From SIG454 sp045646365 (GTDB lineage: Bacteria; Bacillota; Clostridia; Monoglobales; Monoglobaceae): a stretch of 33,265 nucleotides of DNA. Position numbers and translations under genes: made by a program. Shown here one piece after another: positions 21,802 to 29,816 of the stretch (positions within the stretch are counted from its first letter, which is position 1; every line of letters begins with the position of its first letter). Under the pieces are notes generated by a model. That model saw only the letters and a program-made list of their open reading frames with translations, had not been told where the DNA came from and ran no database searches. The stretch is taken from positions 1 through 33,265 of the forward strand of contig JAZRKP010000085.1 of the NCBI GenBank assembly GCA_045646365.1, given 5' to 3'.

Positions 21802-23415
21802 TTATATTTCTCTTATTTTTTTACGAAGTCTTAGTGTGTTATGAGGTGAAACGGAAAGCTCGGTTATTCCTGACTTAATAAAAAATTCGGTCAGAGATGT
21901 GTCAGACGCCATTTCTCCGCAGACTCCAACCCATATCCCTGCTTTTCTTCCATTGAATGCGGTCATAGAAATAAGTTTTAAAACTGCACTCTGGTTTTCG
22001 TTTATCAAATCACAAACCGCACTGTTCTGGCGGTCAACCGCAAGGGTATACTGTGTCAAATCGTTTGTTCCTATACTGAAAAAGTCAACCTCGTCGGCAA
22101 GAATATCGCTCAGGAGTGCTGATGCTGGAGTTTCAATCATTATCCCTGTTTCGATGTCTTTATTATATGGAATCCCCTCGTCTGAAAGTTCACTCATAGC
22201 GGAAAAAAGTATTTTTTTAGCGGAAATTATTTCGCTTTTACTTATTATCATCGGAAACATAATGGAAATGTTGCCGTAAACCGATGCTCTTAAAATAGCA
22301 CGGAGCTGTGTTTTGAAAATGTCCTGATTGAAAAGGCAGAAACGGATTGCCCGAAGTCCCATTGCAGGGTTTTCCTCAATTCCAAGGGGCAGATATGGGG
22401 CGTTCTTGTCAGCACCGATATCCAAAGTTCTTATAATAACCTTTTTACCTTTCATTTTCTCCGCAGCAGAGCGGTAAATTTCAAACTGCTCCTGTTCTGT
22501 GGGGAGTGAGTTTCTGCCAAGATATATAAATTCACTGCGGAAAAGTCCGATTCCCTCACTGTCATTTGACATAACATTTTCTATATCCGAAATTCCGCCG
22601 ATATTTGAGAAAAGGTTAATCTTTGTGCCGTCTGTTGTAACGGTGGGTTTACCGATTAGCTTTTTGAAAATTGCAGAGCTTTCTTTCTCGGTTTTTATGT
22701 CCTGTTGAGTTTTTAAAATCAGTTCTTTCGGAGGGTCAATGGTGACTTTCCCTGAAAAACCGTCAACCACGGCGGTTTTACCGTCAAGGTCAGGGGTTAA
22801 AGCATCTCCGATTGAACAAACTGCAGGAATGTTCATTCCTCTTGCTAAAATTGCGGTATGGGAATTAGCTGAGCCTTTTCGTGTTATAAATGCGGTAACT
22901 TTAGTTTTGTCAAGGGTTATTGTTTGGCTGGGTGCTAAATCGTCTGCCGCAATTATCCCCGAAAAGTCAGACGGTTTATCTTCCTTACCCATAAGCGTTC
23001 TTATAAGTCTGTCGGATACATCACGGACATCTTTTGACCGCTCCTGCATATATGTATCCTCCATAGATGAAAACATATCCGCAAATTTCTCACTGGTAAC
23101 CGAAACCGCATATTCAGCACAAACCCGCTCGGTTGTTATAATGTTTTTCGCAAAGGTCTGATAATCTGCATCTTCAAGCATCATTTTGTGTATATTAAAA
23201 ATCTCAGCTTCCGTTTGGCCAACCTGTGAAACTGCTTCACGATAAAGACTGTCAAGTGAGTCAAGGGCAGAATCAATCGCTTTTTCAAGGCGGATAATTT
23301 CCTCTCTTGAATCCGTAACGGTTTTCTTCTCCGCTTTAGGCGATGTTGTGCCTAAAAAACATATTTTACCAATGGCATAGCCGTTTGAAACGCCTTTTCC
23401 GAAAAGCTCTGTCAT
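21802..23415 (-). CDS. ptsI: Phosphoenolpyruvate-protein phosphotransferase (PTS Enzyme I)
   Basis: 537 residues; transfers phosphate from phosphoenolpyruvate to HPr, the first step of the sugar phosphotransferase system, in the cytoplasm. The HPr-binding helical domain spans about 30-140, and the phosphohistidine domain has active His186 in GSANSHTAILARGMNIPAV. The C-terminal PEP-binding barrel shows RTLDIGADK, the signature IGTNDLTQYTLAVDRQ and the acid-base cysteine in VCGEMASD. The N-terminus GKGVSNGYAIGK is typical. It is slightly shorter than the usual 570 residues but complete. The ATG follows AAAGGGGG by six bases. ptsH and sugar-specific enzymes are not adjacent, so HPr must be encoded elsewhere. 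The promoter region is shared with the divergent hydrolase gene. Confidence 0.96.
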   Translation of the reverse strand: MTELFGKGVSNGYAIGKICFLGTTSPKAEKKTVTDSREEIIRLEKAIDSALDSLDSLYREAVSQVGQTEAEIFNIHKMMLEDADYQTFAKNIITTERVCAEYAVSVTSEKFADMFSSMEDTYMQERSKDVRDVSDRLIRTLMGKEDKPSDFSGIIAADDLAPSQTITLDKTKVTAFITRKGSANSHTAILARGMNIPAVCSIGDALTPDLDGKTAVVDGFSGKVTIDPPKELILKTQQDIKTEKESSAIFKKLIGKPTVTTDGTKINLFSNIGGISDIENVMSNDSEGIGLFRSEFIYLGRNSLPTEQEQFEIYRSAAEKMKGKKVIIRTLDIGADKNAPYLPLGIEENPAMGLRAIRFCLFNQDIFKTQLRAILRASVYGNISIMFPMIISKSEIISAKKILFSAMSELSDEGIPYNKDIETGIMIETPASALLSDILADEVDFFSIGTNDLTQYTLAVDRQNSAVCDLINENQSAVLKLISMTAFNGRKAGIWVGVCGEMASDTSLTEFFIKSGITELSVSPHNTLRLRKKIREI

Positions 23416-23470
23416 TTTTATTCCCCCTTTGTTTTTATATTTCCTTTTTTATAAAAATTTTATACGGATA

Positions 23471-23499
23471 TTGTGAAATATAAAAAAAGATGTTATAAT
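23471..23499 (+). promoter_or_regulatory. Sigma-A promoter with start point at the ATG of the next gene
   Basis: TTGTGA (23471-23476) and TATAAT (23494-23499) are 17 bp apart, with an extended TGT before the -10. A transcription start seven bases after the -10 falls on 23506, the A of the proposed start codon, predicting a leaderless mRNA. Confidence 0.65.
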
Positions 23500-23505
23500 A
23501 TTATT

Positions 23506-24324
23506 ATGATTAGGTTGAAAAAATTTAAAAAGAAAATTTTAATATTGTTGTTTTTGGTGGCTGTTGTTGTATGGTGGTGCGTTTCCTGTTCTATGACGGC
23601 GTATTATGAGCCTGACTGGGACAAGGAAGACATTTCTTCCGTTATTGAAAAGGACGGATTTTCGGAAGAGGACTATGAGTTTTTGCTCAGGCAGACAGGT
23701 CTTTCAAAGAGTGCTGTTGATGATTTGACAGAGACAGGAAGAAAAGAAGAATTATACGATTTTGCAGACCAATACTTTGAAAAAGCCGAATATGAACAGG
23801 ATTTCCTGTTCTTTCCTATTGTTGCCTGTGAGGTGAAAAAAGGTGAGCCGGTTAAGGTCGCTCCTTTGAAAAGAGGGGATGTCCTTGTGTCACTGACAAC
23901 CCACACTCTCGGTTTCCGCCACGGGCATAGCGCCATAGTGACAAACGGAAAAACGGGTGAGATAATAGAACATATGGTTTTGGGTGAGGTTTCGGATTAT
24001 TCCTATATAAACGGCTGGACGGACTACACAACACTGGCAGTTCTTCGGTATAAGGACAGTGAAATTGCGGAGAAAGCGGCAACTTTTGCTGAGGAGAATC
24101 TTATTGGAATTCCATATAATCCGCTGGCAGGAGTGATTAAGAAAGACAAATCGGGAGAGGAAAATATTTCATCTTCTCATTGTTCTCATCTTGTGTGGCA
24201 AGCCTTTTGCGGTGCAGGAGCGGACATTGACGGAAACGGCGGTAAATTTGTTCTCCCAGGGGATTTCTTAAAATGCGATGATTTTGAAATTGTCCAGATT
24301 TACGGAATAAAACCGAGGAAATAA
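23506..24324 (+). CDS. Permuted papain-like (YiiX/YebB, NlpC/P60-clan) hydrolase, exported or anchored
   Basis: 272 residues. A basic N-terminus and hydrophobic stretch (residues about 10-25, ILILLFLVAVVVWW) end in CVSC, a poor lipobox, so the protein is membrane-anchored or a lipoprotein at Cys28. A helical spacer follows, and then the catalytic domain: LKRGDVLVSL (about 116-125), the histidine-bearing RHGHSAIVTNG (about 133-143), and the cysteine in SSHCSHLVWQAF (about 223-234), the circularly permuted order of YiiX-type amidases or peptidases. Likely substrate is peptidoglycan peptide or a lipid amide; unproven. The ATG at 23506 is chosen because the promoter ends seven bases before it. 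No ribosome site is visible for it or for any nearby start, suggesting a leaderless message. Confidence 0.82.
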   Translation: MIRLKKFKKKILILLFLVAVVVWWCVSCSMTAYYEPDWDKEDISSVIEKDGFSEEDYEFLLRQTGLSKSAVDDLTETGRKEELYDFADQYFEKAEYEQDFLFFPIVACEVKKGEPVKVAPLKRGDVLVSLTTHTLGFRHGHSAIVTNGKTGEIIEHMVLGEVSDYSYINGWTDYTTLAVLRYKDSEIAEKAATFAEENLIGIPYNPLAGVIKKDKSGEENISSSHCSHLVWQAFCGAGADIDGNGGKFVLPGDFLKCDDFEIVQIYGIKPRK

Positions 24325-24385
24325 AATTTAAAATGTGTGAACTCCTGAAATTTTTCAATAAAATAAAAAAATTTTGCAAAAGCCC

Positions 24386-24414
24386 TTGAAAAATTTTTGA
24401 ATTTGTGGTAGTAT
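24386..24414 (+). promoter_or_regulatory. Promoter of secG
   Basis: TTGAAA (24386-24391), a 17-bp spacer ending TGG (extended -10), and TAGTAT (24409-24414). secG starts 54 bp downstream behind TTTGGAGGTTT. Confidence 0.65.
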
Positions 24415-24467
24415 ATAGAATATGTGATTTTTGTTAATTATGATTTTTGAATATTTGGAGGTTTATT

Positions 24468-24821
24468 ATGGAATTAGCATTAATGATTGCACATTTAGTA
24501 TTTTCAGTTGTTTTGATTGTTGTTGTTCTTCTTCAGAAGAGCAAGCAGGCAGGTCTTTCCGGAGCTGTTGCAGGAAACTCAGAAACATTCTTCGGTAAGA
24601 ACGGCGGAAGAACTGTTGATGCAATCCTCAAGAAGCTTACAGGTGTTTTCGCAATTTTGTTTATCATAACATCTCTTGCTCTTGCATTCGTTGCAACAAG
24701 ACCTGAAGAAGCTCCTGCTGCCAATAATTCTTCTGTTCAGGTTCAGTCTGAAAACGAAGATGTTGTTGTTACAGAGGGCGATGCTGAGGTTAATGTTGAA
24801 GCAGAAGCTGACGCTGAATAA
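24468..24821 (+). CDS. secG: Preprotein translocase subunit SecG
   Basis: 117 residues, the small two-span subunit of the SecYEG channel. Span 1 covers about residues 2-22 (LALMIAHLVFSVVLIVVVLL). The conserved cytoplasmic loop QKSKQAGLSGAVAGNSETFFGKNGG (in two parts at 23-47) follows, and then span 2 at about 61-81. The C-terminal tail is long and very acidic (about 15 Glu/Asp in the last 35), more than usual for SecG, and rich in Ala, Val and Glu. The start is the ATG at 24468, with GGAGG six bases upstream; an in-frame ATG 21 bases earlier overlaps no ribosome site. The gene has its own promoter and terminator. Confidence 0.94.
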   Translation: MELALMIAHLVFSVVLIVVVLLQKSKQAGLSGAVAGNSETFFGKNGGRTVDAILKKLTGVFAILFIITSLALAFVATRPEEAPAANNSSVQVQSENEDVVVTEGDAEVNVEAEADAE

Positions 24822-24832
24822 TTTTTGAAATC

Positions 24833-24870
24833 AAGGCGCTGTTTCCTGATAACGGGAAACGGCGTTTTTT
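24833..24870 (+). terminator. Terminator of secG
   Basis: AAGGCGCTGTTTCC (24833-24846) pairs with GGAAACGGCGTTTT (24855-24868) including G-T pairs, ending in six Ts. It lies 11 bases after the secG stop. Confidence 0.85.
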
Positions 24871-24889
24871 CATAGAACGGAGAAATTTT

Positions 24890-25624
24890 ATGAATAAAAC
24901 TTTTGTCATAACCGGCGGAAGCCGTGGAATCGGGAAAGGTACTGCACTTTGTCTTGCGGAAAAAGGAAATAATATAATTATAAACTATGCTAAAAATCAG
25001 GCGGCGGCAGAGGTGACGGCGGAAGAAGTCAGAAAACTTGGCGGAAACCCCGAACTTTTTAAGGCGGATGTTTCGGTCTGGGAAGAGGCTAAGGCTTTGA
25101 TTGATTTTTCGGCAGAGAAATTCGGGAAGATTGACGGGCTTGTTAATAATGCGGGGATTGCCCTGACACCCTTGCCTTTTGATATGACCGATTATGCCCA
25201 GTGGAAAAGGGTGTTTGATGTTAATGTTTTCGGGGCGTTTAACTGCACTAAAGCAGTTCTTCCTTATATGATTTCAAAAAAGAGCGGAAGTATTGTCAAT
25301 GTTTCCTCAGTCTGGGGAATCACGGGTGGCTCCTGTGAGGCGGTTTATTCCTCTTCAAAGTCGGCGCTGATTGGTTTTACAAAAGCTATGGCAAAGGAGC
25401 TTGCTCCGTCGGGAATAAGGGTTAATGCGGTTGCTCCCGGAATAATCGAAACGGAAATGAACTCACATTTATCAGGTGAGGAAATTAAAGAGATTGAAAA
25501 GGAAATTCCTTTGGGGAAAATGGGGACAATAGAGGAAATCGGAAAACTGATTGCGTTTTTGTGTGAGGACAGAAGCAGTTATATAACCGGTGAAATAATA
25601 AAAGCTGACGGTGGCTGGATTTGA
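24890..25624 (+). CDS. SDR-family oxidoreductase (FabG-like)
   Basis: 244 residues of a classical short-chain dehydrogenase/reductase. The nucleotide-binding TGGSRGIG is at residues 8-15, NNAG at about 86-89, and the catalytic Ser-Tyr-Lys set in NVSSVWG (about 138-144) and YSSSK (about 154-158). PGIIETEMN and the closing YITGEIIKADGGW are typical of 3-oxoacyl-ACP reductases and related enzymes. The substrate cannot be fixed: fatty-acid genes are absent around it, so it may be a stand-alone sugar, steroid or acyl reductase. The ATG follows CGGAG by eight bases. pepD starts 15 bases after the stop, suggesting cotranscription. Confidence 0.9.
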   Translation: MNKTFVITGGSRGIGKGTALCLAEKGNNIIINYAKNQAAAEVTAEEVRKLGGNPELFKADVSVWEEAKALIDFSAEKFGKIDGLVNNAGIALTPLPFDMTDYAQWKRVFDVNVFGAFNCTKAVLPYMISKKSGSIVNVSSVWGITGGSCEAVYSSSKSALIGFTKAMAKELAPSGIRVNAVAPGIIETEMNSHLSGEEIKEIEKEIPLGKMGTIEEIGKLIAFLCEDRSSYITGEIIKADGGWI

Positions 25625-25639
25625 TTAAGGAGAAAAGAT

Positions 25640-27076
25640 ATGGCAGTTTTAAACGGACTTGAACCGAAAAAAGTTTTTGAGTATTTTGAAGAAATTTGCA
25701 GTATTCCCCACGGTTCGGGAAATACGAAAATGATAAGCGATTATCTTGTTGATTTTGCAAAGGCGAGGAAACTTTGGTTTTATCAGGACGAAATCAATAA
25801 TGTTATAGTAAAGAAGAGTGCGTCAAAGGGTTATGAAAATGCAGAGCCTGTGATTTTGCAGGGGCATATTGATATGGTTTGCGAAAAAGAACCCGATTGC
25901 AAAATTGATATGGAAAAGGACGGTCTTTCCCTTAAAACCGACGGTGAAACAGTTTTTGCAGAGGGAACAACTCTCGGCGCGGACAACGGGATTGCAGTTG
26001 CTATGATGATGGCGATTTTAGACGACGAAAATCTGGAACACCCTGCGGTTGAAGCAGTTTTCACAGTTGATGAAGAAATCGGTCTTATCGGAGCAGGGGC
26101 GATAGATGTGTCCTGCCTGAAGGGAAAGAGAATGATAAATATTGACTCTGAGGACGAGGGGATTTTCACGGTCAGCTGTGCAGGCGGTGAGCAGGGAAAG
26201 TGTGTTCTTCCCGTAAAGCGAGAGGCTTTTGAAGGAAATGCGGTTTCAGTTTTCGTCGGCGGTCTTAAGGGCGGTCATTCGGGAGTTGAAATTGATAAAG
26301 GCAGAGCAAACTCAAGTGTTCTTTTAGGCAGAGTTCTTCAGAAACTAAACGAGAAAACTGATATGAGAATTATCTCTGTTTCGGGCGGTCTTAAAGATAA
26401 CGCCATTCCGAGAGAGAGCTTGGCGGAAATTTATGTTTCAGATAAGGAAACGGCACTAACTCTTTGCTTTGAAATGGAGAAAATCTTTAAAAACGAATAT
26501 GCCTTGACTGACGAAGATGTTTTTGTTAAGATTGAGGAAATTCAGGGCGGTGTTGCTGTTGACAAAGACGGAACGAAAAAAATTATCGCAATGCTTTGTT
26601 GTCTTCCAAACGGAATTATGGAAATGAGCGCAGGAATTAAAGGACTTGTTCAGACTTCACTCAATATGGGAATTTTAAAAACCGCTGAAAATGAGGTTAT
26701 TGCTGAATTTGGCGTGAGAAGCAGTATTGATTCCCAAAAGGAAATGCTTATGAGCCGTCTGAAAACGCTTATGGAGGCTTTGGGCGGAAAATGCGAAGCG
26801 TCAGGCAGATATTCAGGCTGGGAATATAAAAAGGAGTCCCCTCTCCGTGATTTAATGACGGAGGTCTATAAGGATATGTACGGAAAAGAACCTGTTATTC
26901 AGGCAATCCACGCAGGTCTTGAATGTGGCACATTTGCAGGGAAGATAAATGAATTTGACGGAATTTCAATCGGACCTGATATGAAGGATATTCATACCTT
27001 CTCGGAAAGGCTTTATATAAAGTCAACGGAAAGAGTCTATAAAATGATTCTTGAAACATTAAAAAGAATGAAATAA
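25640..27076 (+). CDS. pepD: Aminoacyl-histidine dipeptidase (PepD, M20 family)
   Basis: 478 residues of a di-zinc peptidase that cleaves Xaa-His dipeptides such as carnosine and other short peptides in the cytoplasm. Metal-binding residues are His76 and Asp78 in LQGHIDMVCEK, Asp in LGADNGIAVAMM (about 112-123) and the Glu-Glu pair in TVDEEIGLIGA (about 143-153). The late histidine is in AIHAGLECGTFAGK and the aspartate in SIGPDMKDIHTFSE. The inserted lid domain lies at about 195-380. The N-terminus FEYFEEICSIPHGSGN is typical. AAGGAG precedes the ATG by six bases. The length is normal. A palindromic repeat follows the gene. Confidence 0.95.
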   Translation: MAVLNGLEPKKVFEYFEEICSIPHGSGNTKMISDYLVDFAKARKLWFYQDEINNVIVKKSASKGYENAEPVILQGHIDMVCEKEPDCKIDMEKDGLSLKTDGETVFAEGTTLGADNGIAVAMMMAILDDENLEHPAVEAVFTVDEEIGLIGAGAIDVSCLKGKRMINIDSEDEGIFTVSCAGGEQGKCVLPVKREAFEGNAVSVFVGGLKGGHSGVEIDKGRANSSVLLGRVLQKLNEKTDMRIISVSGGLKDNAIPRESLAEIYVSDKETALTLCFEMEKIFKNEYALTDEDVFVKIEEIQGGVAVDKDGTKKIIAMLCCLPNGIMEMSAGIKGLVQTSLNMGILKTAENEVIAEFGVRSSIDSQKEMLMSRLKTLMEALGGKCEASGRYSGWEYKKESPLRDLMTEVYKDMYGKEPVIQAIHAGLECGTFAGKINEFDGISIGPDMKDIHTFSERLYIKSTERVYKMILETLKRMK

Positions 27077-27079
27077 TAA

Positions 27080-27212
27080 CCTTCCCCTCAAGGGGAATAC
27101 TAAAAATTATATCTTTTCGCTATAAAAAACTTCGCCCGACGGCGTACAAAGGTACTCCGAGTGGCGAAGTTTATTCATTCCAAAGTTTTTTCTATGCCCT
27201 CCAAGGGAAAGG
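27080..27212. repeat. 133-bp palindromic intergenic repeat
   Basis: The outer ends CCTTCCCCTCAAGGGG (27080-27095) and CCCTCCAAGGGAAAGG (27197-27212) are imperfect inverted repeats of each other, and each is itself nearly palindromic. Inside, AAACTTCGCC (27127-27136) pairs with GGCGAAGTTT (27163-27172), enclosing a smaller stem of GTAC around AAAG. Similar CCTTCCCCTC-type palindromes recur in gut Clostridia as intergenic elements. It lies between convergent genes and may serve as their terminator. Confidence 0.75.
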
Positions 27213-27215
27213 CTT

Positions 27216-28007
27216 TTAGTTAAAATAGCTCTCGGCGTCGGCTTTTTGGGTTTCAATATCGGGGAAGTTATCCTCAAAATACTCAATCATAAAGTCGCAG
27301 AAGATATTCTCCGTTTCAAAATGACCTGCATCAATAATATTAAGACCGATTTCCGAGGCGGTTTGTGCATCGTGGTGACCTATGTCGGCAGTGAGATAAA
27401 CATCTGCGTCTGCGTGGAGAGCACATTCCATAAGGTCGCCTCCGCTACCACTGCAAAGGGCAACAGTGCGGATTTCCTCCATGGGGTTTCCGACGGTACG
27501 AAGATTTTTTGAGCCAAGAGTTGCACGGACAAAATCGGCAAAGTCCTCAAGACTCATTGGCGGTTCAAGCTGACCGACTCTTCCTATATTTTCAAGAGGT
27601 GCGCCTTGCGAATTTACACATTCCTCATCGGTGTAAGGTCTGACATTCTCAAGAGAAAGTGCTTCAGCGAGCAAATCGTTCATTCCGCCCTCAGCTTTGT
27701 CAAAGTTGGTGTGCATACTGTAAACGGAAATTCCGCTTTTAATAATACTAAGAACAAGTCTGCCAACGGGGTCCGACTCGGTTATTCTGGAAAGGGGTTT
27801 AAAAATCAGCGGATGGTGGGTTATTATGAGATTTGCACCAAAGCTTTGTGCCTGTTTTAGGGTGTTTGAATTTATCTCAAGACAGAAGAAAACTCGTCCT
27901 GCCTGATTTTCCGCATCACCGATTAAAAAGCCTGAGTTATCCCATTTCTCCGCAAGGGAAAGTGGGGCAAGCCGTTCCATTTCCTTTATAATATCACAAA
28001 TTCTCAT
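27216..28007 (-). CDS. Nif3-like dinuclear metal-centre protein (YqfO family)
   Basis: 263 residues of the Nif3/YbgI family, hexameric proteins with a two-metal site; GTP cyclohydrolase-like activity has been proposed for some members, but the role is unsettled. Landmarks are SLAEKWDNSGFLIGD (about 17-31), the metal ligands His64 and His65 in ITHHPLIFK, MHTNFDKAEGGMNDLL (about 97-112), and the late DAGHFETE (about 232-239). The middle PII-like insertion found in YqfO of Bacillus is missing. The start is ATG at 28007, ten bases after AAGGAG; TTG at 28013 is an alternative but is too close to that site. It overlaps the end of trmK by 14 bases, so both are one transcript. Confidence 0.93.
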   Translation of the reverse strand: MRICDIIKEMERLAPLSLAEKWDNSGFLIGDAENQAGRVFFCLEINSNTLKQAQSFGANLIITHHPLIFKPLSRITESDPVGRLVLSIIKSGISVYSMHTNFDKAEGGMNDLLAEALSLENVRPYTDEECVNSQGAPLENIGRVGQLEPPMSLEDFADFVRATLGSKNLRTVGNPMEEIRTVALCSGSGGDLMECALHADADVYLTADIGHHDAQTASEIGLNIIDAGHFETENIFCDFMIEYFEDNFPDIETQKADAESYFN

Positions 28008-28680
28008 TTTCAATCATCTCCTTAAGAGTTGTAAGCTCTTTGAGCCGTATAAGATTTTTCTCATTGTCAGATTTTGAAAGTCCGTCTATCTGCTTTTGAA
28101 GTTTCATAAACCGTTCATTACGATAACTTTCAAAATTCTCATCTTTTTCAATTTTCTTTCCCATATAAAGTTCCGCTTTTGAATATGGAATATCATCTCC
28201 GACTGTGGCAAGAATAATAGTATAAAGCTTTTCTTCTTCACGGACGATATATTCCGTTTCTATAATATATCCGTTTTTGTTCAGGTATTCACGAAGCTCA
28301 GGGATTGCGGTCATTGGCTGAAGGATAAGGGTTTTGGCAGATTTTGCAACGGTGTCCGACTCTTCAAGAATCTGAGCAATTAAAAGACCGCCCATTCCTG
28401 CAATAATAACCGTGTCCGCTTCGTTTTCCGAAACTGTTTCAAGTCCTCCGCCGAGCCTGACGGAAATCCTATCACTTGCGCCGTATGACGAAACCGTTGA
28501 TTTTGCCCTGTCAACAGGACCTTTGACAATGTCTGAGGCAATGGCTGACTCACACTTCCCCAAAAGGGTAAGACACACTGGGATATAGGCGTGGTCCGTT
28601 CCTATATCGCAAACGGTTTTGCATGGGGGAACAATATCGTAAATCTTTTTAAGTCTTGGTGTTAATTTAGGTAGTTTCAT
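27994..28680 (-). CDS. trmK: tRNA (adenine(22)-N1)-methyltransferase TrmK
   Basis: 228 residues of a Rossmann methyltransferase that methylates A22 in the D-loop of tRNAs. The SAM motif TVCDIGTDHAYIPVCL lies at about residues 22-37, GGGLETVSENEADTVIIAGMGG at about 77-98 contains the conserved AGMGG, and ILQPMTAIPELREYL (about 119-133) holds the N-Q-P-M-like catalytic area. A C-terminal helical region follows. The order trmK-nif3 is conserved in Firmicutes, where it usually follows rpoD on the same strand; here the pair lies upstream of dnaG-rpoD and points the other way. The start ATG at 28680 has AGGAAAA upstream. Confidence 0.95.
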   Translation of the reverse strand: MKLPKLTPRLKKIYDIVPPCKTVCDIGTDHAYIPVCLTLLGKCESAIASDIVKGPVDRAKSTVSSYGASDRISVRLGGGLETVSENEADTVIIAGMGGLLIAQILEESDTVAKSAKTLILQPMTAIPELREYLNKNGYIIETEYIVREEEKLYTIILATVGDDIPYSKAELYMGKKIEKDENFESYRNERFMKLQKQIDGLSKSDNEKNLIRLKELTTLKEMIENENL

Positions 28681-28808
28681 AAATTTTCCTCATATCTTTC
28701 CTGATTTTATTTTAGCTCTCAGACGGAAGAATGTCAAGAGAAAAAAGGAATTTGAAAAAAAGCGTGGAATTTTATCAAAAAGAGGACTTTTTAAAAGGCG
28801 GTGTCTTT

Positions 28809-29756
28809 ATGGAAAATCCAAGAATGATAAGCGAGAGGATTGAGGAGGAAACCTTAAGCCCTTATGCAACCCTTTCCAAAAACTCAAAGGGCAGGGAGGA
28901 ATATGTTCCTCTGTGTAATTTAAGAACGGAGTTTCAGCGTGACCGTGACAGGATTATTCATTCAAAATCTTTCAGAAGATTGAAACATAAAACTCAGGTG
29001 TTTTTATCCCCTGAGGGCGACCATTACAGAACAAGACTGACTCATACCCTTGAAGTTGCACAGATTGCAAGAACTGCGGCGAGAGTGTTAAGGCTTAACG
29101 AGGACCTGACCGAGGCAATCGCCTTAGGTCATGATATGGGGCACACTCCTTTTGGCCATTCAGGGGAGAGAGCTTTGGATAAGATTTGTGAAAATGGGTT
29201 CCGCCATAACGAACAAAGCCTGCGAACAGTTGATATTATTGATAAATTAAATTTGACGGCAGAGGTTCGGGACGGAATACTGTGTCACACAGGCGATAAA
29301 AAGCCGTCAACACCCGAGGGTAAAATTATTTGCCTTGCGGATAAAATTGCTTATATAAATCACGATATAGATGATGCAATCCGTGGCGGAATCTTGAAAT
29401 ATGAAGATGTTCCCGACGAGTATGTTGAGCTTTTCGGGAAAAGTCAGTCCCAGAGAATAAACACTATGCTCACAAGCCTTGTTGAGCATAGCAGAAACGG
29501 GGAAATCCGTATGGCGGAAGATATGTATGCTTCTATGATGGGATTGAGGAAGTTTATGTTTGAAAATGTATATTTTAATGAAACGGCTCTTGAAAATGAG
29601 AAAAAGGCACATATGATAATTAAAAATTTATATGAGAATTACAGAGCTGAGGGGAAAACCGAACAGGAAGCCATTGATTACATAGCTGGAATGACCGACA
29701 GATACGCCATTTCCACCTTTGAGGAATTTTTTGTTCCGAAATCCTGGCATATTTAA
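28809..29756 (+). CDS. dgt: Deoxyguanosinetriphosphate triphosphohydrolase-like protein (HD domain)
   Basis: 315 residues of the dGTPase family, which removes triphosphate from dNTPs. The N-terminus ERIEEETLSPYATLSKNSKG leads into QRDRDRIIHSKSFRRLKHKTQV (in two parts, about 43-64). The HD-domain metal ligands lie in TRLTHTLEVAQIAR (about 77-90), LGHDMGHTPFGHSGE (about 107-121) and later DKIAYINHDIDDA. The start is the ATG at 28809, eight bases after AAGGCGG and matching the family's usual beginning. An in-frame ATG at 28731 would add 26 lysine-rich residues without a good ribosome site. Position before dnaG-rpoD matches many Clostridia and suggests one operon; the gap to dnaG is 60 bases. Confidence 0.9.
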   Translation: MENPRMISERIEEETLSPYATLSKNSKGREEYVPLCNLRTEFQRDRDRIIHSKSFRRLKHKTQVFLSPEGDHYRTRLTHTLEVAQIARTAARVLRLNEDLTEAIALGHDMGHTPFGHSGERALDKICENGFRHNEQSLRTVDIIDKLNLTAEVRDGILCHTGDKKPSTPEGKIICLADKIAYINHDIDDAIRGGILKYEDVPDEYVELFGKSQSQRINTMLTSLVEHSRNGEIRMAEDMYASMMGLRKFMFENVYFNETALENEKKAHMIIKNLYENYRAEGKTEQEAIDYIAGMTDRYAISTFEEFFVPKSWHI

Positions 29757-29816
29757 AAAGGAAAATGACGATTTTGGTCGAAAAAGAAAAGTAAGTGAAG
29801 AAAAGGAGGGGCGTTT

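Noticed and set aside
22739..23161. 140-codon + strand frame opposite ptsI
   Set aside because: Antisense to a complete ptsI with no start signal.
24335..24414. Apparent copy of the 21711-21770 sequence (ACTCCTGAA ... TGTGGTAGT)
   Set aside because: The likeness is limited to A/T tracts and an extended -10 motif also found at 32961; it is explained by shared promoter style.
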